In this document: positions 35,401 to 47,400 of the stretch, piece after piece | How the letters are laid out: each line of letters opens with the position of its first letter | Numbering within the stretch: the stretch's first letter is position 1 | NCBI GenBank assembly: GCA_027627225.1 | Contig: CM051030.1 | Span: forward strand, 1,054,001 to 1,118,000 | Direction: 5' to 3' | Length of the DNA: 64,000 bases | DNA from: Congeria kusceri | Taxonomy: Eukaryota > Mollusca > Bivalvia > Myida > Dreissenidae | The notes under the pieces: generated by a model | The model's input: the letters and a program-made list of their open reading frames with translations, nothing else | Databases searched by the model: none | Told to the model about the DNA's origin: nothing | Position numbers and translations under genes: made by a program

Positions 35401-38400
35401 GTAAATTATACTAAAGATTCGCCTGTAAAAGGCATTAATTATAAATGCAATCGTTCGCAAAACAAAGGTTGTACATGAAATTAATGCTCATTAAAAGAAA
35501 AATTTGGGTACCAGTCAATATTTGCCGCGCATGCGTTCGGTGTGAAGTTTAAGCTCGCTTTGAGAATTGTTCTTGCATTTTCAAACAGCTGATGAAAAGT
35601 GTGCATCTGTTTGGTCAACAATATAATTTGGACAATTATAATAAAATTGAAATAGTGCTGACGACACAACAATTTTCTTTACCGTACCTCGTGCCGATAT
35701 TGACCGTACCTCGTGCCGACATTGACCACACCTCTTGCCGACATTGACCACACTTCGTGCCTACATTGGCCCTGCCTCGTGCCGACATGGACCGTGCATC
35801 GTGCCTATATTGACCACATCTCGTGCCTACATTGACCACATCTCGTGCCGACATTGATCACATCTCGTGCCGACATTGACAATGCATCGTGCCTACATTG
35901 ACCACATCTCGTGCCGATATTGACCACATCTCGTGCCGACATTGACCGTGTCTCGTGCCGACATTGACTGTGCATCGTGCCTACGTTGACCACATCTCGT
36001 GCCTATATTGACCACACCTCGTGCCTACATTGACCACACCTCGTGCTTACATTGATCACACCTCGTGCCAACATTGACCACACCTCGTGACGATATTGAC
36101 CGTACCTTGTTCCTACATTGACCTCGACTCGTGCCGACATTGACCGTGCCTCGTGCCTACATTGACCGTGTCTTGTGCCTACATTAAACGTGTCTCGTGA
36201 CTATATTGACCTCGACTCGTGACTACATTGACCACACCTCGTGCCTATACTGACCGTGTCTTGTGCCTACATTGACCGTGTCTCGTGCCTACATTGACCA
36301 CACCTTGTGCCTACATTAACCGTGCCTCGTGCCTACATTGACCACACCTCGTGCCTACATTGACCTCTATTCGTGCCTACATTGACCGCGTCTCGTGCCT
36401 ACATTGACCACGCCTCGTGCTTACATTGACCTCGACTCGTGCCTACACTGTCCATGTCTCGTACCTACAATGACCGCGTCTTGTGCCTACATTGACACGT
36501 CTCGTGCTTACATTGCCCTCGACTCGTGCCTACATTGACCGCGCCTCGTGCCTACATTGACCGCGCCACGTGCTCTGATTGTTTCAGTGACCCCCATGCC
36601 AACGTGCGCCCCTGCCAGCACGCCTGCCCCCCAGGTGCAGATCATTAACCAACCATGCGACTGTAACAGGCAAGGCTTGACACAAGGGTAGGTGCATTGG
36701 TGCAGTCGCCAACTGTAGATTCACCGCAATGTTCTGAGTGACAATGCCATAAATCAATATGTATCCCATCATATTGCGTGCATTGACGAAATCAATCCTC
36801 TTGAATATGCATGTACTTCCCCTTTTATTAAGGAGTTAAAACTTGCAGTAGCAGTGCTCCCCTCTGGCTTATAAAAATATTAGCAAATTCACCCTCCGAA
36901 GTTGAAATCCCACTAACGTTGGGGTTTTTATAGACATATATTATGAAGAATACGTTTTAGCCAATAAGTATTTTCTTAAGTCAAATATTTGAGGAGATTT
37001 GAGGACAATGGATGGTATTTGGGGATATTTGAGGATATTTTAGTACATTTGAGAATATTTGAGGAGATTTGAGGACATTTTAGGATATTTGAGGATATTG
37101 GATTTGTGGATATTTAATGATATTTGGGTATATTTGAGGGTATTGGAGGATATTTGAAGATATTTGAGGATATTTGGGGATATTTGAGGATGTTTGAGGG
37201 TATTGGAGGGTATTGGAGGATATTTGGGATATTTGAGGGTATTGGAGGATGTTTGAGTATATTTGCGGAGATTTGAGGATATTTTAGGATATTTGAGTAT
37301 ATTTGAGGATATGCGATTACTTTGTATATGGTAAAGGAATTACGCACACATAGGCAACAAACACTGCATTTCGCTTTAACAGGCCCACTCATACAACTCC
37401 GACGACGACGCCGACAACTACACAACCGACAACGACGACAACCACTATGCCAAGCACGACCACGACGACCACGACCAGCGCTACTACACAAGCTGCCTCC
37501 CAGAACAGCCAATCAGGAAATACCAACACGACAAACAACAATACGGCCTCTAACTGGACTCAGGTTTAATAACCTTAATAATGCTTAAGCTTTTTTTCAA
37601 GATTCACAATATTTATTCAGTTACTTAATCACATTTTGTTTCTCGTAACCTGATCCAATGAAATAATATAAGCATCGTCACATGAAAACTCGAAACATAT
37701 TAACATATACATACAGTTTAGAACAGTAATATGTATATAAATATATATATAATACATAAATAGCATTTATTATTTCCATTGCAAAAAAATCCAAAGAATT
37801 ACACCCATCGAGGCTTAATTGTGACTTGGGTATGAGACTGCCATGTAAGCGCATAAGCCGGTCGTTCTCTTACAGGGTCCCTTGTGGGAATACACGTCGA
37901 CGACCGACGTGACGACGGAGGGCAACAAGGAGACCACCGTCACTGTGAACGTCACGACGGCCGACGGGGTCGAGGTCAACCGGACTGTGGAGACGACGGT
38001 CAGGGAACACGGACAAGTCACCGGCCATCACGTCAAGGTTTGCTTTCCTCAATGCCGATTTAAATATCAGGAGTCGTCTTCCAGAAACATCTTAAGTGTA
38101 ATCTTATCCTTAGCATTTAAATTGGCATTTTTCTGTAGCATTGTATTCCATGTGTTCATACAATTCTGCTTAGTGTTTTCTAATTATCAACTTAGTAATA
38201 ACTATTTATTAAGTATGGTTTTCGTAACTTTAATTGGATTCATTAATTTATAGTTTGTTTTGAAAACATTACCTTACGAAAATGGGAATTTAAGTGAAAA
38301 CATTTTAAGAAAAACTTCAGATCTTTCTAGAATATGGTCCGAATACTGGGGCAATAGTTATAAAGATTCTTAATTCATTTGTCGATTTAGATGTTGGGTC

Positions 38401-41400
38401 CATATTTAGATTCTACAGTTATATGCCGATTTAGATACTCGACCCATATTTACAAAATTCTTAAGTTATCTGCCGTTTAATTACTGGGACCATGTCGATT
38501 TAGATATTCGGTCCATGTTTATAAAGACTCTTAAGTTATATGCCGATTTAGATATTGGGCCCATATAATGATTATTTTTAAGGTATTTATCGATTCAGAT
38601 ACTGGGACCATAGTTATAAAGATTCTTAAGTTATATGCTGATTTAGATACTGGAACTATATTTACAAAGAATCTTAAGTTATTTGCCGATTTAGATACTA
38701 GTACTGGGCCCATCTTTTTAAAGAAACTTACGTTATCTACTGATTAAATACTGTGGCCATTTCAAAAAGAATCTTAAGTTATTTGTCGATTTAGATAGTG
38801 GACCTATATTTAACAAGAATTTTCAGTTATTTGCCGATATTGATACCACTAGTATTGATTTTGCAACTTCTATGTCAAAATCTTCAACGAATGGATTTGT
38901 TTGTCAACTAATTCAATTATAAAATTTCTTAACCTTAAGATATGTTTAAACTTCGTCCAAGAATCTTTGTGAATACCCGCCCTGTCTAATGGAGTTTTTG
39001 TGTCCGATCGCTATTTAATATTCAGGTCAATATTCGACAAACACCGTGCAAAGAATACTGCCAAAGAATACATCTCCGTCAAACAATGAAGCCATGGCTA
39101 ACAAAATTGTCAATTTAAGAAATAATTTTTGATTTATCGTTGTCTGGCTAATAAACAACCATTTTGAGTTCTGATGCGTAGGAATTAAACCCCGAGGTCG
39201 TTAGCCCGAGTTGTTTGTTAGCCACGCATCAGAACGACAAAGAGTTGTTTATTGTCCGATTAACAACGATAATGCGAAAATTATTTCGATTATAACATGA
39301 TTTGACATATATTTTTGCAATTGTAATTGGAACTACTTTTTACAATGCTCCGCTCAGAATCGGGACTACTTTGGGCGTTGTTTATTGGGTAGTTTAACGA
39401 GGATAATTGTGGTCTTTGTATTTAGAAAATTTAGCGAGTATCATGTTAGTATAATCCTGTAACAATATCTTAGCAGGAGTGTAAATGTTAGGCCAACATT
39501 TTTTTTCTTTGTTTTACGGGAAACCCTACCCAAATGTTCAACAAAAACAAATAAAGATAAGCCGCCTTGGTATTTTATTCATAGCACATGTACTAATAAC
39601 AAGGACATATACATGTTTGAAAAGTATGAAGTAATAATTGTATCTGTTCAAATACTTATTATATATTAAATATATTAAATACAAATGAGCATGTCTTTAA
39701 AGAGCTTGTTTTAGCCTTGACTGTTAAAAATGTCTTCCGTTTGAAAATAAAAAATGCTCCTCTTTTAAATTAGAATGTATATTTTTTTGTCGATTGCTGT
39801 AAAAAAAAGTGATTTTATTTTTATTTTAATTACTCCCCCCGACTCAATTAAAAAAAAAAAGTTCCCGTAAAACAATACATTAAAAAATGTTGGCCTTACT
39901 GGTAAAATAACTGAAAAGGTCTATTAAATCTCGTCGATCCGTCGATTTCTCGTGTGTATTTCTAGACCATTGACTCCAACGTGACGGTTGGTAGCCACGG
40001 CGGCCAAAACAGCTCCCACCACTCGAGCGCCGGAAGTGGCGGCGGCGGCAGCTCCACCACCCAAACGTCGTCCAGCCAGTCGGGTTCATCCGGCAACAAC
40101 ACTTCCGCCACGAACGGTACAGGTACATGAACAGACTGGTTTTAGAGAATATTTTATTGTAACTACAGCTGAACTCACTTAAGTCGAAGCCGGGCCCGGC
40201 TAGCTCAGTTGGTAGAGCGCTGGACTCTCAATCTTTGATTCGTGAGTTCGAACCCCAGCCCGGCCACATAACTTGTGTGTGGATTGGTCATACAACTATT
40301 TCTATTTCTACGGCGATTTTCCCCCTACATTTGATTCAAGAAGGGCAGTTGTCAGTTACTGGCTTAGGTATGTGCACTAAAGTGTGATTAGGTTAACTGA
40401 TCGCCATGATATGACTGAAATACGGTTAAAAACGGCGAAAAATCCAAACAAACAAACAAACACTTAAGTCGAAGTTCCGGATTAGTCGAATTGGAAACTA
40501 ATTCCCGACTCTCTTAGTTCTTAGTTTTTATTTTATTTACAATAAATACGGTTGTCTCGACCTTTTAACTCGAAGTTTCGGTTATGTCCAATTGGTTTCC
40601 TGTTCCAAATATATTTTTCGTTTTTTATGTAAGAAATAATTTTCTGTAAATAAACAACCATTTTCAGTTCTGGTGCGTATTAATTAAACCACGATGGCGT
40701 TAGTACAAGTGGTTTAATAGACACGCATCAGACCGAAAAATCGTTGTTTATTTACAGATAACGATGCAGCGACAGTTATTTCGATTCTAACATGACCTGA
40801 CAACATATTCGGCAATTACAATGCGAGCTATATTTTACAGTTTAGGAACTACTTTTTCTATTTGTTTATTGGCAATTTAACAACGGAAATTTGCCGTTCG
40901 TCATGTTAGAAGATACATACGAAACTGTGAAAATTATGTTGATACTAACTTGATCTGACAGACAATTTCAGCAGTATCAATGAGAACTACTTTTTTTTCT
41001 ATCCTCAGCCCGTTTCGGAACTTTTTTACACTTTACCGACGTCTTCTAAACTATGTTTTCGCGTTGATTTAACAACGGTAAATTGTATTCTTTAACCAGA
41101 TAATAATCTGCGAGTGTCGTGATAGAATTACCATTAGAATTGCTGTTCTGTTACCGACACAGGAGGCCAGGGCGGTTCCGGAAGCTCGACAACGTCCACC
41201 ACCTCCAGCCACTCAAGTAACTCAAGCGGAAACGGAACCAGCGGAGGAGGCTCGTCGAATACCAGTAACAATAGCAACAACAGCACCACCGGAAATTCAT
41301 CTGCCGGAGATTCCGGAACGTCCGGTCACCAAGGTATGTTGTTGTTGAAGAAGAAGATGATGATGATGATGATGTTGATGAAGATAATAATAATAATAAC

Positions 41401-44400
41401 AATATGATGATGGTGATGGTGGTGGTGATGATGATGATAATGATGATGATTATTATTATTATTATTAGTAGTAGTAGTAGTAGTAGTAGTAATAGTAGTA
41501 TTAGTATTATTATTATTATATAGGCTCTTCGTCGTCTAACACTTCATCAACTAATTCAACCTCGACATCGTCTTCATCGTCCGCTAATCACTCCGGGTCA
41601 AGCACTTCCGCCGCGCACTCCGCCTCCACCACGGCCGCCCCCGCCGCCTCCACCGCTGCCTCCACCGCCGCTCATTCCGGCTCCAGTCACAGTTCCCACT
41701 CCGGTTCTTCTTCCTCCCAGCCGTTGGGCACCTCCTCTGGGTAACTATTAAACTGCGGGGCTTTTTTCCCAAAGTGTGACCTTTACACAATGTGCTTTGA
41801 AGGACCATATTTTTCACAAAACAAATTTTTCACATTTGTGAAAAATAGGATCTCATTATTCACATGTGTGTTCTTTACACACCACAGTCTTATTCTTCAC
41901 ATTTCCTGTGAAGTTTGTGATCGCCTCCAGTTTTTCATGGATTTGCAATGAAATCATATTCTTCCGTGAACCTCACACACACCCCGGTTTCGGCCAATGA
42001 CATTATTCACACATAAAAATGTGACAAATGAGATACTATTCTTTACAGGTGTGTGAAAAATTTGATTTGTGAAAAATATGAACATACAGTGCTTTTTATC
42101 GCGCCTTCTTTTCACAAACGGAACAGACTGGCTGCTATTTATAAAGAATCTTAGAAGAAAATTAAGAATACTCTTAAATTATTCTGCAGTTTTTGAGCCA
42201 TGGGATTATTTCAATAATAGCCTAAGAATCTTTATAAATATGAGACCAGGGCCCCTATCCACAAAGCTTTTTTAATTAAAACTTAAGTAAATTTTTGAAA
42301 ATCATAAAAAAAACCTATTTGAATTCTATGGCGGGTTAATTTACGTTTTATTTTAAGTTGGTTTTATTCTGGTTAAGAATCGACAGTTTTATTTATCTCA
42401 AATATGAAATATTGATTTTAACAAAGAAATTTGTATTAGAATTTTTTTACTGAAATATTAGGTGTTAGGAGATTTGTGGATATGACCCTAGGGTCTGTTC
42501 AGTTTGTGAAAGAGTAAGAGTGATAAAAAAGCTTTTTTCTCTTCAAGGTCGCGGCTGAACAGGGCCCATGCACTGTAGGATAATATTTTTCACAAATTTC
42601 ATATTTTTCACACACCTGTGAAAAATATGATCGTATTTGTCACATGTTTAAGTTTGAAGAATGCGATTGGCCAAAAACAAAGATCTTGTTAATAGATCTC
42701 TGGCCAAAAACGGGGTATGCGTGAGGATCATAGAAAAACTGGATGCGATCACAAACTTCACAAAAATGTGAAGACTAAGACTGTGAAGAATAAGATCTCA
42801 ATTTTCACACATGTGAAGAATGATATCCTATTTTTCACAGATGTGAACAATATGATTTGTGAAAAATATGGTCCTACAGAGCTTCTTAAATGTATTTAAT
42901 CAAAAGATTCCTCAAATCTGTTGCTGTTTGAAGTATTAGTTTTTTACAGTAAAATGACTTTTAAATTGCTTTAATAGATGTTAATTCTAACATGATACTC
43001 GCTTATTTTTCTATAGACAAAGAACAAAATTATCGTTGTTAAACTACCCAGTAAACAACTCTAAACGAGGTCCCGATTCTGAGCGGAGCATAGTACAATA
43101 TAGTTCTAATTACAACTGCAAAACAAATTGTAAAGTCATGTTCAAGTAGAACTCCTTAATTCCTACGCATCAGAAATCCAAATCGTTGTTTAATTATCGA
43201 CAAACAACGATAAATCGAAAATTATTTCTTAAGTATTTTACCCTTTTGTAAACAGAAATCATTAGATTTCACAAAGAAAACTATATCTGGGTCCATATTC
43301 CAGAAACATCTTAAGTATTATCTTAACCTTAACCGTAAAATCAACAGTTTACTTTAACTGTTTATTTCGTTTGTACAGTGCATTGTGCTAGTGTTTATTC
43401 AGCATCACCTAAAGTATTAATGTTTGTACAAATAAATGCTTATATAAATAGTCACACATTTATATGCAGTTTTTAAAATATAACATTTTGAAAAAAAATG
43501 AACTTAAGTGAAAATATTTGAAGATTCACTTAAAATGTTTCTGGAATATGGCCACTGAAACGTTCGCCTAAGTAAAACTGAAGTTAAGATTTTTCTTAGG
43601 AGCTGTGTGAATACCGGCCTTTCTGCAGGGTCCATATTTATAAAGCTTCTTAAGCTATTATTAACTTCAGTTGAAAATAAGTCGAAATTTGAATGTGTGT
43701 TTCAAACAACATGCTTTGGACCAAGTGCATGACAAATGCAAACTATTAATACACTTGGAATTATGTTGCAAATGAGTCAAACAAATCTTCACACAAAGCA
43801 TTTCTTTTTCAGAAAATCCAAACATAAACTTTCAGAATTTTAAGATTTTTCTTAATTTTTGACTAAGATTCTTTATAAATACCAGTCCTGGAAATGGGTC
43901 CATATCCTCAAAGCTTCCAAGTAAAAACTTAACTTAAGTCATACTTAAGTGCAAATTTCAAATAAAATGTCCTTGTGAAAATCAGTTATTTATATTTGCA
44001 ATATGGTAAATAAAAATAAACATAATTATGTTGATTCTTTACCAGATTAAAACATTTAAGACAAAATAAACTTGAAATGAATTAGCATAGACTTAAGGAA
44101 TTTGACGAAATTAAGAAATTTACTTTAGTTTTCACTGAGTCAACTACTCATAAATATGTTACAAGTGAAAGTACATGTAACGGCATAAATGTCGAAGCGG
44201 TTTAAATAAATGGATGTCAATTAGAAAAGTTAAGAGCAAACTAACCATAACTGTCTTTATAATTGTTTTTATTATCCTCTCAAGAAAGTACTGAATAGTA
44301 TTATACAGTTTGTTTCTGGGAATGTCCGAAAAGAGCGAGTTCAGCGTTCAAAGTCCAGGGCCCGTATTCACAAAGCTCCTTAGGAAAAACTTAAGTTATT

Positions 44401-47400
44401 TCTTAAATTCATAAAAATCCTTAATTCTGCGGCTGTTTCATTTATAAATCTGTCAACATTAAAATGTTTTAAGCGTGCAAATATTGCATAGATTTTTGTT
44501 GCTTTTTTTACCATTTTATACACATAAATCATTGGATTTCATATACAAAATGTGCTCTGAAAAGTTCACTTAGGTACAATTTAAGTTAAGATTTGCATTA
44601 GGATCTGTATGAATACTAGCCTATAACTCTATCGTATTATGTACGAAATTATACTGCTTTTTAGTCCTCTACCGGTATCACCTGAGGGGACTAAAGGTTT
44701 ACCCTCCGTCTGTCCGTCTGTCCGAGAAAATCTGGATCATGCTATAATTCAGAAATAATTTTCGATTAATCGTTCTTTAACGGCCAATAGACAACGATTC
44801 GGAGTCCTGATGCGTAGGAATTAAACCACGAGTTCTAACATTATCTGACAAATATTTTTGCAATTGTAATGAAAACTACATTTTACTATGCTCCGCGCAG
44901 AATCGGGACTACTTTTGCGTTGTTTATTGGGTAGTGAAAAAACGCTTTTTTTTTTCTTTGCCTATTGTAAAATTAGCGAGTATCATGTTAGAACTCATAA
45001 TTAAACATGAACAAGTATCATGCTACACATTTATTTCTGGTCCGATTGTGATGTGCTAAAACATAAATGTGGCGCGTTGTGATAAAACCGGTCTTAATGC
45101 ATGTGCGTAAAGTGTCGTCCCCGATTAGCTACGTTATTTCTGGTCTGATTTTGATGGTGAACACAATTCATAAAAAATTGATTTTTTGGAGACAGAATTG
45201 GAATCACACAGTCAGACAGATACTTAGTGAGGGGGGTGGGGGTATTTTCAACCGCCGTGTCTAATAGCTTATAATGTTGCTCACAGTTATGACCAAAACA
45301 ATTACGTGTTTCCTGGAACCCGACCCTACCTACAGAAAATCTCCCGACCCTAAAGCTTTTAGCGACGATTGTTTTCCATGAAATCCGAATTCGTCAGATT
45401 TAAGATAATTTTCAATGCTTTTGACCGAAATGTGTTTTTTTTTAATGTAAAAAAAACTAAATCCCGACTCTGTCTAACTTTCTCGAGACCGTTGCCCGAA
45501 ACACAACGAGATCAGAAAAGTAAGGACAGAGTTTGCTGAGTTTTAGTTCCGCCCACCCGATTTTTACAAACCTTTGAAACTAAACCAGCATGTAAAAATG
45601 ACAAACCAAAAACATTTATTTCCACTAATGTCATATTATTTATGGATAACGAAGATTTTTAACTCTCAGTTATTATGTACAAACATGTAATGAAATATAT
45701 ATGAATTCAACGTGTATGCATCATATTGGATTTTATATGCATATTTATATAACAACTGTTGCATCGAATTATGATTGAAATTGTCATGAAAAAGTGTTAA
45801 TAATATAATTGTATTTTGATTTTTGATTGTATTTACTCGATCCAAATCGACAGATAATAAAACAATCTCTGGCCAAATACAACGGTTACGCTTACCTTCA
45901 GTTCCAGTTCAGGGTCGTCTGCCAGCTCCACAGCTACTCCAGGCACGGGGTTCTTCCCGGCGACAACGACCACCAAACCGACGACAACGACCCACAAACC
46001 CACAACGACGACCACCAAACCGACGACAACGACCACGAAACCGACGACAACGACCACCAAGGCTACCACCACAACCCAGACTGCCACAACCAACAATTCA
46101 AGTTCGAACTCCACGCACCAGTCTGGTTCCCATTCCAGCTCGAGCTCCAGTAGTTCCAGCTCACAGCAGTCCGGAAGCCAGCAGAATTCCGGAAGTGGAT
46201 CCAATTCCAACAACAGCAGGTTAGTTACTTCACAAGGGTATACAACTGGGGCTGATGTTGTACTTCAGTGAACAAAGCTTATAATGTTAGCTCGACTTTT
46301 CGAAGAAAACGGTTAACGTTTTTTGGTAAGGCGTAAAAAAAAAAATAAGTTTGTTTCATGTAACATGCCCAAACAAATTAGGGTAGGTAGTTCGGGATTT
46401 TTTTATTATTTTTTTGGTAAATAGTCAACTTGAAGATTTTAAAACTGAATAAATATTCAAAAAATATTAGTATATCCTTAAACATTGTTTATAAATGGAT
46501 ACTATCAAAACAAAACACTTATTTATCCAAAAACACATTGAAATTAATTAATTATTAAAAAAGGTACATATAAATAAACAAAAATCAATCTGACAAACCC
46601 AATAAAATGTTCGAGGGTCGGGGCATTTTTTAGGGTAGGTATATTATTTGTTTACGCCTAAGCTAGTTTCTCAGGAATGGCTTGAGGGATTTCATTCAAA
46701 CTTAAACACTTATTTCCTATATTAAAATGAACCCATAGGCCAATTTTGATATTAACTATAGCCGCTTAAGTATATTTGTATTGAATTTTATTATGTGTTT
46801 TCTGTTGTTTAAAAAGGCCGCTGTTTACCCTGACAATTAGGCCATACAAATTCGATTCTATGTTAAGCGTCGCCGTGACCAGACAGGAAAAAGCAAACAA
46901 TGAGTCGATTAAATGAAAACAGTTTTCTTTCATAACTTACTCATGGCCGTGGTACAAGCTAAAGCAAATGTTTGCCTGCAAAACTGGCATATATCATCTT
47001 CACATTGGGAACCTACTATAACACAGTACTTTAACTGTGTAAATTGACTGTGTTATAACAAATATTGGTGAACAAAAAAGTATGTTGTGTTTGTTTTTTT
47101 CAAATTTGTATATGCTTTCCAACTGGATTTTTCACATTGTCAAAATTGTTGTTTTTTCGTTTAGGCATTCAAAAATAAACGAGCCCGAGGACGCTAAACA
47201 TAGAATCACACCGGTATGGCCCTAGGGTATTCAAACACTTTCAAAAAATAAACATAAACACAAAGTTACAAGTAGTTCCATATAACAAAAAGTGAATTGA
47301 TCAAACGTTATCATTTCACTCGACCTAGAGTGAAATGATCGGGTTTTATTATATGCTTTTCAGTGAAATATCTAATTTTATTGGTGGAATAAAAGTTTAT

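Noticed and set aside
37114..37588. Minus and alternative plus frames across exon 4
   Set aside because: They are out of phase with the consistent 13-exon chain and cross the intron 3 repeat.
40190..40270. Possible genuine tRNA gene
   Set aside because: A- and B-box are present but the anticodon stem does not pair, and the sequence continues into a SINE body with (aaac)n tail and target duplication.
45833..46213. Minus-strand Val/Glu-rich frame of 126 codons opposite exon 9
   Set aside because: It is the antisense of the Thr/Ser codon repeats; poly-Val/Glu arises from complementing ACG/ACC and TCC/AGC codons.
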